A stretch of DNA of 64,000 nt from Microglena sp. YARC (GCA_022414725.1 CM039463.1:32877579-32941578); one strand, 5' to 3'. Positions 1-9,763 are shown, counted from the first letter of the stretch. Program-made: numbers and translations. Notes: a model not told the origin generated them from the sequence alone.

Positions 1-342
1 GCTCGTTGGGTTTGTCAATGCTCCCGATTATGATCGGGAGGACTGTGGGTATTCTGAGTTTGGTTTTTCTCAATCATTCGTTCGTTGGGTTTGACAATGC
101 TCCCGATTATGATCGGGAGGACTATGGGTATGCCGAGTACAAAAAAAAAAAAAAAAAATGCTGAGTACATGTTTTCTGAATCATTCGCTCGTTGGGTTTG
201 TCAATTGTCAATGCTCCCGATTATGTTGGGAGGACTGTGGGTATTCTGAGTTTGGTTTTTCTCAATCATTCGCTTGTTGGGTTTGTCAATGCTCCCGATT
301 ATGATCGGGAGGACTATGGGTATTCTGAGTTTGGTTTCTCTA
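1..342 (+). repeat. Satellite array of 78-79-bp units (sense orientation)
   Basis: Each unit holds a hairpin core CTCCCGATTATGATCGGGAG followed by GGACTGTGGGTATTCTGAG and CAATCATTCGCTCGTTGGG. One unit has a poly-A run (139-159) flanked on both sides by a GAGTAC-ending direct repeat. Long ORFs across the array are a product of unit length and are not treated as genes. Confidence 0.9.
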
Positions 343-384
343 AATCTGAATCTGATTTTGAATCTGAATCTGAATCTGAATCAT
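343..384 (+). repeat. TCTGAA hexamer microsatellite
   Basis: Short imperfect run of TCTGAA/TCTGAT units joining the satellite array to the fold-back module. The same run, complemented, occurs at 1567-1612, and further copies occur at 20,990-21,030 and 22,222-22,260, so it marks every array/module junction. Confidence 0.85.
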
Positions 385-414
385 TTGCTTTACCAACCTA
401 TTTGTCTTCCGCAG

Positions 415-814
415 GGTCTACAATGACAGTACCGTGGAAGTAAAACTCCAATCAGACGGAAAGGATTTGGGATGCGGCGTCATGGACGAATGGACCAAGG
501 AGCGCCAGGTGCCAATGAACATCGAAGTCGTTGTTGATGGACCAGACTTCTATGTTACGGCTACGCACGGTCACTGGTTGAGGTTTCGCGGCGAATGCAG
601 GCATATGTGCGGAGCAGATGCATTCTGGTCGACACTCACCCTTGCGGAAGTCAAGACAGCCCAGTTGCTTGAAGTCACTAGCATTCTGAGGCCAATGTTA
701 GGAGCCCTATCATGGATACCAGTTCACATTCAGGCTCTTGGGTTGGTTGTTGACAATGCGCAGCAATCCTGTCAGGGTCGGCGAGGGCGAATTTATCGCC
801 GACAAAGAGCTTGA
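415..814 (+). pseudogene. Exon-like ORF of the fold-back module, left arm (unknown protein)
   Basis: The reading frame opens just after a good 3' splice-site-like sequence (TTTGTCTTCCGCAG, ending at 414), so it may be an internal exon rather than a gene with its own start; the first ATG is at 434. I do not recognise the protein. It is rich in Trp, His and Cys (for instance HWLRFRGECRHMCG) without a motif I can name. Four copies exist in the window: this one, 1245-1550 minus, 21,083-21,358 plus and 21,789-22,169 minus. Two lack the two codons after the Cys-Gly pair, and the frame degenerates after about 125 codons. Confidence 0.45.
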
Positions 815-1244
815 GGAAACTAGGGCCTGGGTTGAGACAAGCGAAGGAAAGCTCAGGAGCGATTTCGAGGAGTTTGGTCCTAGCGACAGGAGGACGTCAC
901 CTCGATGTACACCAAAAGGGCCTTCACCTGACGCCGGTAAGAGAGCAATCGAACGGACTGTACTGCTGCACCGTGGCTCAGGTTAAATTTTCAAATCTGA
1001 CAGGTACATTTCGAATGTTACGTACGCGGTGGGATGTACACCGTTCGAAACAACCATTGTGTGCTGGCCGCACTTGCCGCTTTCAATTTCGATAGGATAT
1101 TGCGTAACTTCTGCACTCTTTACATTTCCTACAGCCTCCGCAAAGAAGTCAGGAAAGGCGCGACGAGGTCAGCTTCCTACAATCAACGAAGAGGACAGAT
1201 CGCTGACAACTTTGTAAGGTCATCGTATTAAAATTGTTATCTCC

Positions 1245-1550
1245 TTATAGCCCAGCTCCTGACATGGGCCTCCGAATGCTAGTGACTTCAAGCAACTGGG
1301 CTGTCTTGACTTCCGCAAGGGTGAGTGTCGACCAGAATGCTCCGCACATATGCCTGCATTCGCCGCGAAACCTCAACCAGTGAGCGTGCGTAGCCGTAAC
1401 ATAGAAGTCTGGTCCACCAACAACCACTTCGATGTTCATTGGCACTTGGCGCTCCTTGGTCCATTCGTCCATGACGCCGCATCCCAAATCCTTCCCGTCC
1501 GATTGGTGTTTTACTTCCACGGTACTGTCATTGTAGACCCTGCGGAACAC
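1245..1550 (-). pseudogene. Inverted partner of the fold-back exon-like ORF
   Basis: Reads on the minus strand as a near copy of 415-700, again just downstream (on its strand) of a pyrimidine-rich AG. It ends in a different tail at 1245. Together with 415-700 it forms an inverted repeat of about 300 bp around a 0.5-kb spacer. Confidence 0.45.
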
Positions 1551-1564
1551 AAATAGGTTGGAAA

Positions 1565-3425
1565 AGCAAATGATTCAGATTGAGATTCAGATTCAAAATC
1601 AGATTCAGATATAGAGAAAAACTAAACTCAGAATACACAGAGTCCTCCCGATCATAATCGGGAGCATTGTCAAACCCAACGAGCTAATGAATGAGAAAAC
1701 CCAATTCGGAATACACACAGTCCTCCCGATCATAATCGGGAGCATTGACAAACCCAACTAGCGAATGATTGAGAAAACAAAACTCGGAATACACACAGTC
1801 CTCCCGATCATAATCGGGAGCACTGACAAACCCAACGAGCGAATAATTCAGAAAACATGTACTCGGCATACCCATAGTCCTCCCGATTATAATCGGAAGC
1901 ATTGTCAATCCCAACGAGCGAATGATTGAGAAAACCAAATTCGGAATACACACATCCTCCCGATCATAATCGGGAGCTCTGACAAACCCAACGAGCGAAT
2001 GATTCAGAAAACATGTACCCATTTTTTTTTTTTTTTTTTTTTTTTTTTGTACTCGGCATACCCATAGTCCTCCCGATCATAATCGGGAGCATTGTCAAAC
2101 CAAACGAACGAATGATTGAGAAAAACCAAACTCAGAATACCCACAGTCCTCCCGATCATAATTGGGAGCATTGACAAACCCAACGAGCGAATGATTGAGA
2201 AAACCAAATTCGGAATACACACAGTCCTCCCGATCATAATCGGGAGCAATGTCAAACCCAACGAGCGAATGATTGAAAAAACCAAATTCGGAATACTCAC
2301 AGTCCTCCCGATCATAATCGGGAGCATTGACAAACCCAACGAGCGAATGATTCAGAAAACATGTACTCGGCATACCCATAGTCCTCCCGATTATAATCGG
2401 GAGCATTGTCAAACCCAACGAGCGAATGATTGAGAAAACCAAATTCGGAATACAAACATCCTCCCGATCATAATCGGGAGCACTGACAAACCCAACGAGC
2501 GAATGATTCAGAAAACATGTACTCGGCATTTTTTTTTTTTTTTTGTACTCGGCATACCCATAGTCCTCCCGATCATAATCGGGAGCATTATCAAACCAAA
2601 CGAACGAATGATTGAGAAAAACCAAACTCAGAATACCCACAGTCCTCCCGATCATAATTGGGAGCATTGACAAACCCAACGAGCGAATGATTGAGAAAAA
2701 CCAAACTCAGAATACCCATAGTCCTCCCGATCATAATCGGGAGCATTGTCAAACCCAACGAGGGAATGATTGAAAAAACCAAATTCGGAATACACACAGT
2801 CCTCCCGATCATAATCGGGAGCACTGACAAACCTAATGAGCGAATGATTCAGAAAACATGTACTCGGCATTTTTTTTTTTTTTTTTTTTTTGTACTCGGC
2901 ATACCCATAGTCCTCCCTATCATAATCAGGAGCATTGTCAAACCCAACGAATGAATGATTGAGGAAAACCAAACTCAGAATACCCACAGTCCTCCCGATC
3001 ATAATTGGGAGCATTGACAAACCCAACGAGCGAATGATTGAGAAAACCAAATTCGGAATACACACAGTCCTCCCGATAATAATCAGGAGCACTGACAACC
3101 TTACGAGCGAATGATTCAGAAAACATGTACTCGGCATTTTTTTTTTTTTTTTGTACTCGGCATACCCATAGTCCTCCGTATCATAATCGGGAGCATTGTC
3201 AAACCCAACGAACGAATGATTGAGAAAAACCAAACTCAGAATACCCACAGTCCTCTTGATCATAATCGGGAGCATTGTCAAACCCAACGAGCGAATGATT
3301 GAGAAAAACCAAACTCAGAATACCCTCAGTCCTCCCGATCATAATCGGGAGCATTGTCAAACCCAACGAGCGAATGATTGAGAAAACCAAACTCGGAATA
3401 CACACAGTCCTCCCGATCATAAAAA
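1565..3425 (-). repeat. Satellite array of 78-79-bp units (antisense orientation)
   Basis: About two dozen units of the same hairpin satellite, reading on the minus strand. Several units contain T-runs (2022-2048, 2530-2544, 2871-2891, 3138-3152), most of them flanked by a TACTCGGCA-type direct repeat. Units differ by a few bases, so the array is diverged, not freshly amplified. It ends at 3425, where the unit breaks into segment C. Confidence 0.92.
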
Positions 3426-5500
3426 AATCAATCCTAAAACCAGTCAAAGAAAACTTGATCCACCGAATGCCTAGACGGAACAGGCAAAAGGGCTAAATTC
3501 TTCTGGGCTATGACATTTCATCAGTCATGCTATGCAAGTCAAGCAGGCCTCAACTACACATCTTTGCTTTACCTATTGCAGTACTGGGTCACTAAAACAA
3601 ACCTAGTAAATAGGTAGGTGGCCGAGGTGGGCAAGAACACAGTAAAATAGAAGAACTGCAGGTGTACATGATCCATATGTCAGTGTCATGTAAAGTACCA
3701 ATCACAACATAAACACCCAACCACACTCCCGGCAAAGATTAACCAATAAACAAGGCAACCTGTTAGCAAGCAGTAACTTGGTCAACACAGGCACAAGGCA
3801 GCTAAGACTGGGCTACAATTGCAGTCTACCACTACAATGCAATTCATAACCAAACCAGACGCTATGGAAATCTTGGAACGGTAGCTAAGGATGCATGCCA
3901 TATGGGTATGTAGTACTGTCCGCCAGTACTCTGAGGCAGGTGCAGGCGGGTAACCATCATGCAGGTAGGCAGGCCTCAGGAAGGTGCAAGCGGGTGCAGA
4001 GCTGTTCGCCAGTACTCCGGCGCAGGTGCTGGCCCGGCGCGTGTCCTGGTCTGGTCTGGCAGGTGCAGGCGGGTAACCGCCATGCAGGTAGGCAGACCTA
4101 TCCAGTGCTCCGAGCGCCAGTGCTCCTGGCTATCTGCCCAGCATCCACCAGAGAAGGTGCTAGGCAGGACAGTGACAGTGAAATGCATTGCGCAAAGGGT
4201 GCGAGAATTAGAAGCAACTCGGGGTTATTCACAACCACCCGGTGCTAATGCAGATGCGCAGCAAGGCGATGCAGAAAGCGAAAGGCAAAGCAGCAGATCA
4301 TGAGAACAGAGCTGAAGTGAATTCCCATAGCAGTGAAATGCATTGCGCAAAGGGTGCGAGAATTAGGTGCAACTCGGGACCATGCAGGGCCACCCGGTGC
4401 TAATGCAGATGCGCAGCAAAGCAATGCAGGATGCGAAAGGCAATTTGCGCAAGGCATGAAAGGAGGTGAAAGCGCAAGGCATGAAAAGAGGTGAAAGCGC
4501 AAGGCATGAAGCAAACCCTTTCCGACTTATCAAAACAGTCTTTCATGCATGCGCAGCAAGGGGGGGCCCGGCAAGGGGGTCAATCAATGTACATCAAGGG
4601 GTCATGCAAAGGGGTCAAGCTGCCAGAGAAGGTGCTGGGCATGGCAATCAATGCACAGCAAGGAGTCATGCAAAGGGGTCAAGCTGCCAATCCATTGAGA
4701 AGGACACCAAGGCAGAGGCTGTGCAATCGGATGGAGACAATGTAGACATTGCTAAGGAGGAGGAGATGGAGGAGGAGGAAGATGGGGATGGGGGCATGGA
4801 GGAGGAGATTCTAGTGCAGCGATTGTACAGGCGCTGTTGTTACCCAACAAGTTAGCATTGGCCCTCTTTCTACAACGTGATAGCCTGTTCCACAATCGAG
4901 TAGACAGTATTGTGTCAGGTAGCACCATGGCGTCAGTTAGCACATGACCTGTCAGCACCAAGTGCAGAAGTTATCACCAATGGACTTGTTGGCAGCAGTG
5001 CAACATTAGCACCGTGCACAAGTTTGCACGAGTGTACTAGTTTGCCTTATCCAACACACATTTTGAGTGATTTCAGGATTCTAGGATGGCAGTTTGCAGA
5101 TTTAAGGATATAAATTTGTGTTATGTACATAATGAGGCTATGAGGTATGAAATTATGAATAATAAGTCCTGAGTTAGGAGTTATTAGTTCTGACTTGTAT
5201 AAGGTACATATAAGTTCTGAGTTGTGAGTTATACATAAGTGAGGTACACATAAGTACAGATTTCGGAGTCATAAGTACTAAGTTGTAATTTCGAACTGTT
5301 GAGTTGTGAGTTGTGAGATAAATAATTATGAGCAATGCGTTCAAGACTTTGTAAACAGCTTTCACCTTCCTCTTGACTGTCCTCTACAATTGATTTTGTA
5401 TTGGAATACTTCGAAGGAACTTTCTCTCTCTCCAAACGAGCAAATCAATGTTACAACTGAAACTGAAGGGAATAGTCTCTTTCTCCTGAATACAACAAAA
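3426..5500 (-). other. Segment C of the transposon, no convincing gene
   Basis: Non-satellite interior segment, present inverted at 16,150-18,270. It includes two internal duplications: GCAGGTGCAGGCGGGTAACC near 3940 and 4060, and a 75-bp block near 4180 and 4335. It also holds a 120-bp stretch (4685-4810) encoding an acidic Glu/Asp-rich peptide that also occurs at the end of the transposase-like gene at 25,400-25,560. ORFs of 80-130 codons exist on both strands but are not conserved in frame between the two copies' indels. Confidence 0.7.
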
Positions 5501-5687
5501 CAATCTTACAAAATAAATTGTAAGATATTTTCGTAAAATACACCAAAAAAGCAAAATCAATTAATTTGCAAAAACGATCTTACAAAATAAATTGTAAGAT
5601 ATTTTCGTAAAATACACCAAAAAGCAAAATCAATTAATTTGCGAAAACGATCTTACAATATTTATCATAAGATTTCAGTAAAATAAA
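5500..5687 (-). repeat. Subterminal 72-bp direct repeats with CTTAC/GTAAG palindromes
   Basis: Two and a half tandem units, each with a palindrome of the form CTTACAAAATAAATTGTAAG, then TTTTCGTAAAATACACC and AATCAATTAATTTGC. The same units lie inverted at 15,985-16,160. Such subterminal palindromes are plausible transposase-binding sites (inference). Confidence 0.85.
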
Positions 5688-5717
5688 AAATCCGTTCGGA
5701 AGCAGGAACGCCCATTA
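5688..5717. repeat. Terminal inverted repeat of the left transposon copy
   Basis: Thirty bases ending GGAACGCCCATTA, identical to the right end of the complete copy at 25,910-25,939 and the complement of its left end at 15,945-15,974. Confidence 0.92.
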
Positions 5718-6127
5718 ACTGCACAAACCACACACCGCACATAAAACCAAGGAACCCAAACACAACATACATTAAGGTTGCTGTTGAAGACAACTGCAGG
5801 CAAAAAGAGGTCACGAAACTCATATCCAATCTACCATATATTGTTGAGGTGATGCATGGAGTGTCAACTCAAAACAATGTCGTGCTTGTGCATTGTAGGT
5901 TGGGAAGACAACGGTCTGCAACAGTTGTTGCTGCTTATCTGATGTGGGAAAGATGCATTACGATGACAGATGCGATCAAGCACATTCAAAGGTTGAACCC
6001 CACCGCATTCCAACCAGAAGCCAACTTTAAACGGTCCCTTGAAATGTTTGAAGTTCACCTGAGGGGCAAGGTCATCCATGGCGGTGCATCCTTGTCCCAT
6101 CACGATGACAACCATGAACAAGATTAG
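5718..6127 (+). pseudogene. Dual-specificity protein phosphatase, 5'-truncated by transposon
   Basis: The frame is open from the transposon end through to a TAG at 6125. It carries the second half of a DUSP catalytic domain: a Val-Glu-Asp general-acid segment, the signature loop VHCRLGRQRSAT (Cys nucleophile and Arg of the HCx5R motif), then AYLMWER and the C-terminal helices. The family (cysteine-dependent protein phosphatases) removes phosphate from Tyr and Ser/Thr. The N-terminal third, with the substrate-recognition segment, is missing. The break falls where DUSPs usually have their 'LNC(T)' strand, so it was probably split by the transposon, with the first part left of the window. A short acidic/His tail follows the domain. 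Confidence 0.85.
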
Positions 6128-6474
6128 ATTATCGTGAACATGGAGTGAAGATGCTCCTCGTGAATTCCACTGCCCCACTCCTGGGGGGCGAGATTCCCCT
6201 TTCATAACATAAATGCCAACTTGGATGGTACTCCTCATCCGTATGCCATCATCCGGGCATGGTTCACATGAGATGGTTACAAACTTAGGGGATTGCGAAG
6301 TGGCACATCCAATATCTATCTATCTATCTAATGCACCGAGTATGCGACATGTTTCCTCCGTTCCGTTTGCTTCGATCCTGCAATGAGAAAAAATAAATTC
6401 AGGCCAAATTGAACAACTGTATAAAGCTTTGAGCTGTAAAATTATTGACCGCCGGGCTGTGTGTAATTACAATT
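6128..6474. other. Gene-free spacer with repeat fragments
   Basis: Contains a fragment of the GAATTCCACTGCCCCACTCC repeat family (6160-6205) and a short TATC microsatellite (6313-6334) followed by a sequence that recurs near 12,510. No ORF I would call a gene. Confidence 0.6.
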
Positions 6475-6693
6475 ATGGAGACAACAAAACAACTAACCGA
6501 CATAATTGCTGCCTTTTTCGAGCAATGTGAGAAGAAGTCAGGCGCATACATGGATTACAAAATTTTAAAGATTGCTTTTTTGCAGTACATGCATAAGCAT
6601 TGTGTTCCGCTGCCAGATCACTTTGACAATTTTTTATCACTCTGTTGGGAAATTAAGGGGTATCTACATATGGATATGACCCGACAGTTGTAG
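6475..6693 (+). CDS. Hypothetical protein, 72 aa
   Basis: First ATG of the frame is at 6475. The product is mostly helical by composition, with the pattern FFEQCEKKSGAYMDY...FLQYMHKHC. This resembles the 'insert here, long-residue, Phe' spacing of small helical viral domains and, loosely, the paralogous pair at 12,772 and 31,002, but I cannot assign a family. TAG stop. Upstream is AT-rich. Confidence 0.5.
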   Translation: METTKQLTDIIAAFFEQCEKKSGAYMDYKILKIAFLQYMHKHCVPLPDHFDNFLSLCWEIKGYLHMDMTRQL

Positions 6694-6848
6694 TGGGACT
6701 CAGATTGAGATCGTGGATTACAGACTGATCATTGCGCACAATACCCGGCTGCAGTCAATATCTATCGAGTCAGAGCACTCCTTCGCGCTTTCCATGCTGA
6801 TAATTGTTTAGGGTTTATATTGTATATTTCAAAACACGATCTTCAGAC

Positions 6849-7142
6849 ATGGATTACTTACCATACCAGAATCCCACGTACACTGTAGGGTCCATTGTAA
6901 CTGTAGACAACCCAACAACGAACAACGACTTGGATAAGACAACAAGTATCGTGAGGATAGTGTACGAGGCTTACATTCACAAGGGATTTCCGATGTATGG
7001 TGTGCTGATGAGAAAGAACAATGCGTGCTATGACATGAAACATTTCAAGCAATCAACCTCATGCTTGTCAAGTGATATATGTTGCCAACACTTGGATGAG
7101 AACCGTATCACAACACTTGATGTCAACAACAGTCACATCTAA
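6849..7142 (+). CDS. Hypothetical protein, 97 aa, paralogue of 11,620-11,979
   Basis: ATG chosen because homology to the second copy begins exactly here (MDYLPYQNPTYTVGS). The two proteins are about 90% identical to the end of the shared frame; a third, broken copy of their C-terminal part (SSDICRQHLDEN) lies at 9150-9222 on the minus strand. Composition suggests a small beta-rich domain with a run of hydrophobic strands (VYEAYIHKGFPMYGVLM). No family recognised. Conservation of frame between copies, despite nucleotide changes, supports real coding. Confidence 0.65.
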   Translation: MDYLPYQNPTYTVGSIVTVDNPTTNNDLDKTTSIVRIVYEAYIHKGFPMYGVLMRKNNACYDMKHFKQSTSCLSSDICCQHLDENRITTLDVNNSHI

Positions 7143-7570
7143 CCATCAGTCAAAATCGGCCGATGTCGATGTCTTCGTCGCAGAAGTCATTCGGGACAGG
7201 AATTCCCGCGCTCCCCCCTTAATAAAAACAAAAGGGTCCAAGCAGAATCCTGCTTGATACAGCATCTGAATTCCACTGCTACGCTACGCGAGACCCGCGA
7301 TCCCCCCCTTCATAAAACCCATAGTAGTGCCATTTAGTTTTATAAATGGGTATGTATTATTCTCTTTTGTTCTTAAGATGGGTCTTTTTGAATTTGTATA
7401 CGGAACAGCCAAGCCGCAGCTGGGTTGTTCCTTGCTTGATGGTGCCACATGGGATCATTCAGTGAGTCAGCAGCTCAATTCCACTGTCCCGCTCCGCGGG
7501 ACCCGCGTTCCCCCATTAAGAATTCCCATAGTATTCTCAAGCAGGAGCCTGCTTGATACCATACGGTTTC
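7143..7570. repeat. Copies of the GAATTCCACTG / AAGCAGG..CCTGCTT repeat family
   Basis: At 7265-7330 and 7475-7560 the same module occurs: CAATTCCACTGTCCCGCTCC, GGGACCCGCG, a C-rich run, then a short palindrome AAGCAGGAGCCTGCTT. The family recurs at 14,280-14,470, 35,010, 38,715, 38,890, 45,880-45,965, 57,014-57,600 and 60,020. Probably a small non-autonomous element. Confidence 0.7.
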
Positions 7571-8030
7571 TTTGGAGGACCGGACCATAGTGAATGAGGT
7601 TGCGAAAGACGCGACACACATTAATCTGCGGTGGTGTCTTTTGGAGACGAGGACATGTTTCCGCCGTTTGCATGTGGAGTCAGATGTTTTTCGATCGTCG
7701 TCGTCAGTGTTCCTCCGTTTGCGTGTGTTTGTTCGTACGTGTGTGTTGCTTGCATTGATTAATTGATTCATTCATGCATGCGGTCGATGGATGCAAATGT
7801 GCGTGTGTGCATCTTATTCCTGTTCCTGTTCATGAGGGCTCATTTGTACATCGCTTGTTCTGCGCCTACGATCACGTAAATAAGCTCAAGGAAAGCACCG
7901 ACTCCGACGTCTCGCCAAATTGTATAAAGGGTGTCCCACTATTTTAGAACAACACACCGTGCGAGAAAAAAACAAATCAGGCTAAACCTAGCTCGAATAA
8001 CGTCAGAACGTTTTGTAGGAAAAATCAAAT
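7571..8030. other. Gene-free spacer
   Basis: Holds one copy of a sequence also seen near 43,970-44,060 and 51,110-51,240 (CGGCGGAAACATGTCC on the other strand) and ends in an AT-rich stretch before the next gene. No supported ORF. Confidence 0.5.
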
Positions 8031-8411
8031 ATGGACAAATGTCTCATGGTAATTCAAGCATCCACTCAACGTGTTGCTGATGTGGATAGAGTTGTTTCAC
8101 GTGAAGCATGCTATAATATACTTGTGAGTCTGAGCAATGAGATCTGTGAAGACTTCAACGACATAGAAATTTATTTGCCTCACATGCGAACAACTGGAGA
8201 ACCAGGGAGATTGTTGGTAATTAAGGAAAGTTATTTCTTGCAGGCAATTTGTAACATGAGTCACACATATCCACGTGACATCGAAACAGCACACATATAT
8301 AGTGACATCATCGGACTACATCCAGATGAACTACACTTCCTTCAGGTTTGCAATAAACATAAATTGCATTTGAACAAGTATCTATTCACCAGTTACACGA
8401 CGGAATACTAA
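8031..8411 (+). CDS. Hypothetical protein, 126 aa
   Basis: Starts with ATG after an A-rich leader (GAAAAATCAAAT). Balanced composition (Leu, His, Asp, Ile) without low complexity suggests a folded protein, but I do not recognise it. The last codons and stop (GAATACTAA) come from the terminal motif of the CGGAATACTAAAATGAAACC element that follows directly, so the natural C-terminus may have been replaced by the insertion. Confidence 0.6.
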   Translation: MDKCLMVIQASTQRVADVDRVVSREACYNILVSLSNEICEDFNDIEIYLPHMRTTGEPGRLLVIKESYFLQAICNMSHTYPRDIETAHIYSDIIGLHPDELHFLQVCNKHKLHLNKYLFTSYTTEY

Positions 8412-8482
8412 AATGAAACCGCTTTCTGGAGTGTACGGTACACCTTATGGTGTAGCAACCCACGGGGCAGTGGAACACCATC
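8396..8482 (+). repeat. CGGAATACTAAAATGAAACC element end
   Basis: Begins ACGACGGAATACTAAAATG, continues through GTACACCTTATGGTGTAGC and CACGGGGCAGTGGAACACC. The same order recurs at 36,944-37,025 and 56,038-56,128. The outer motif elsewhere reads TACAGTCGACGGAATACT, like Tc1/mariner termini that begin CAGT next to TA. Confidence 0.75.
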
Positions 8483-8611
8483 ATGTTTTTGTGTAGCCCA
8501 TCAACAACACGCATCCCTGCAAAATGGAAGCGGTCTCCCTTGACCCAACAGTTCCATGCAGTGCAGCCTTGCGATTGTGAGAGCAGAGGAGCGGTCCCGG
8601 TCCGACTTGAC

Positions 8612-8997
8612 AGTTACACTCGACGGAATACTAAAATGAAACGGTTTTACAAAATCGGTTTTACAAAATCGGTTTTACAAAATCGAAACGGTTTTACAAA
8701 ATCGGCCTCATACCAAAAAAACGAGCTTGAGCTGCGCATGAAAAGAGAGTGCGAGCAACAATTGCCGTCGGATGCTCAGGCTGAGGAGGCACAGCAGCAG
8801 CTGCCTCGGTTACCTCAGCCCGGCGGCAGAGTTCTTCCATAGCATCATCAGCTTCGATAGCATCATTAGCGAGCATCATCGCCCTAAGCTCCGATACGGT
8901 CTTTGTGTCCATCCTGTATACAACTATTTAAGCTATTACCGTCTTATACCGGTTTTTGGATGTTTCATTTTACTGTTCCGCCGACTGTAGTTACACA
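8612..8997. mobile_element. Small inverted-repeat element (MITE-like) carrying an ORF
   Basis: Left end TTACACTCGACGGAATACT and right end GTTCCGCCGACTGTAGTTAC are imperfect inverted repeats about 385 bp apart. Just inside the left end is a TTTACAAAATCGG tandem run (8642-8702). The ORF 8694-8912 lies inside. Size and ends fit a non-autonomous Tc1/mariner-type element (inference). Confidence 0.6.
8694..8912 (-). CDS. Hypothetical small helical protein, 72 aa
   Basis: ATG at 8912; acidic, Ala-rich N-terminal helix (MDTKTVSELRAMMLANDAIE) with possible coiled coil, then a Pro-containing tail that runs into the TTTACAAAATCGG repeats, so the C-terminus is probably not native. Similar in style to the coiled-coil ORF at 60,646-60,864. 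Lies within a MITE-like element. Confidence 0.4.
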   Translation of the reverse strand: MDTKTVSELRAMMLANDAIEADDAMEELCRRAEVTEAAAAVPPQPEHPTAIVARTLFSCAAQARFFGMRPIL

Positions 8998-9017
8998 GTA
9001 GTGTGTCTAATACTTGA

Positions 9018-9150
9018 TGTGAACTGTGGGCTCCCCTCCGGTCGCCCACCCGCTCGGTTCCTCGCGGACTCCTTTGTGGGGGCTCCCCTCAGGTCGCCCC
9101 CGGTCGCTCCGCTGGGGGGGAGAAGAGGTGAAAGGGGCTCCGCCACTTGT
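9018..9150 (+). repeat. GC-rich repeat of the GGCTCCCCTCCGGTCGCCC family
   Basis: Contains two near-palindromic blocks, GGGCTCCCCTCCGGTCGCCC and GGTCGCCCCCGGTCGCTCCG, with CTCGGTTCCTCGCGGACTCC between, ending GAAAGGGGCTCCGCC. Other copies: 12,622-12,748, 13,558-13,647, 30,932-30,976 (partial), and on the minus strand 43,583-43,655, 51,341-51,473 and 60,378-60,482. Confidence 0.8.
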
Positions 9151-9222
9151 TTAATGTGGTACGGTGGTTCTCATCCAAGTGTTGGCGACATATATCACTT
9201 GACAAGCAGTTTTGAGGTTGGT
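9146..9222 (-). pseudogene. Fragment of the 97-aa family (6849-7142, 11,620-11,979)
   Basis: Minus-strand reading gives CLSSDICRQHLDEN, matching the C-terminal part of that family. No start and no upstream half; directly adjacent to a primase-helicase fragment, so this is a junk junction of two gene pieces. Confidence 0.7.
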
Positions 9223-9235
9223 TGGTTGAGGATGA

Positions 9236-9350
9236 GAACAACCGTGATGTCTTTTTTACGCCCCCCTTGTTCTTCATCTGCCTGTGGAATTACCACTTTA
9301 CTGTCCCCGCTTTCCTCGAGATACATGTGGAACAAGGCAACCTTAAATCT
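9236..9350 (-). pseudogene. Fragment of the D5-like primase-helicase C-terminus
   Basis: Nucleotide match to 63,000-63,115 (CCCCGCTTTCCTCGAGATAC, ACATGTGGAACAAGGCAAC). It has lost the reading frame. One of several scattered pieces of this gene (see 43,845, 50,778, 51,640, 59,610). Confidence 0.75.
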
Positions 9351-9382
9351 TCCTCAAAAAACAAAACTTAAATGATAACACG

Positions 9383-9763
9383 ATGGCCAACAACATTTCA
9401 AGACAAATAGCTTTCTGGATCGGGTGCATAGGAATCAGGACAGCTTTCGTGATTCTTGCCTTTCTCGCAACACCTAGGTATCTAAGGGCTATGGGCGTCT
9501 TGGCCCTTGTGCCAGCAATAGGGTTCTTTGTCATATACTTTGGAGGCCTTCGTAAAACGGGGATAGAGGTGGCGCCAGATGGCGGGAAGATCTGGTGGTC
9601 GAAACTTCGCCCTGTTCATGGCACGTTATACCTATTGTTTGCAATCCTTGCGCTCTCCCGCTGGCAAAGACATGCATGGGTCGCCTTGTCTGTCGATGTA
9701 TTCATCGGTGTCCTCGCTAAACTGTGTTTCGTCAAGTCAAGTCAAGGATGCTTGTTACAATAA
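9383..9763 (+). CDS. Conserved small membrane protein, giant-virus type, 126 aa
   Basis: Four hydrophobic segments at about residues 8-28, 33-53, 75-95 and 98-113. Recognisable pattern: IAFWIGCIG near the start, then PAIGFFVIYFGGLRKTG, then GGKIWWSKLRPVHGTLYLLF. From memory this Ile-Trp-Trp...Leu-Arg-Pro-(V/I)-His-Gly pattern occurs in a small uncharacterised membrane protein family of algal nucleocytoviruses; I have no database check. Presumably in a viral or host membrane. Frame is intact with ATG and TAA stop, which makes this one of the best-preserved genes here. The last ~10 residues (VKSSQGCLLQ) may be a replaced tail. Confidence 0.8.
   Translation: MANNISRQIAFWIGCIGIRTAFVILAFLATPRYLRAMGVLALVPAIGFFVIYFGGLRKTGIEVAPDGGKIWWSKLRPVHGTLYLLFAILALSRWQRHAWVALSVDVFIGVLAKLCFVKSSQGCLLQ

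Larger units (their letters stand above)
1..5717 (-). mobile_element. Left copy of the ~10-kb TIR transposon, truncated by the window edge
   Basis: Read backwards from 5717, this matches the start of the complete copy at 15,945-22,855: terminal inverted repeat, subterminal palindromes, segment C, satellite array, fold-back module, satellite array again. Only the non-coding part and the fold-back module are inside the window; the spliced transposase-like gene would lie before position 1. The outer end abuts a dual-specificity phosphatase reading frame directly at 5718, so this copy probably sits inside that gene. Orientation is opposite to the complete copy, which makes about 1-5.7 kb and 15.9-22 kb one large inverted repeat. 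Confidence 0.85.

Noticed and set aside
1684..3447. Long ORFs with PDYDRED and LNHSLVGF repeats on both strands
   Set aside because: They follow the satellite unit in all frames, change frame at each indel and have no coherent start; the repeat explains them.
3895..4514. ORFs in segment C (for instance 117 and 114 codons)
   Set aside because: Rich in Arg/Cys/Gln from GCAGG repeats; indels between the two copies shift the frame, so there is no sign of selection.
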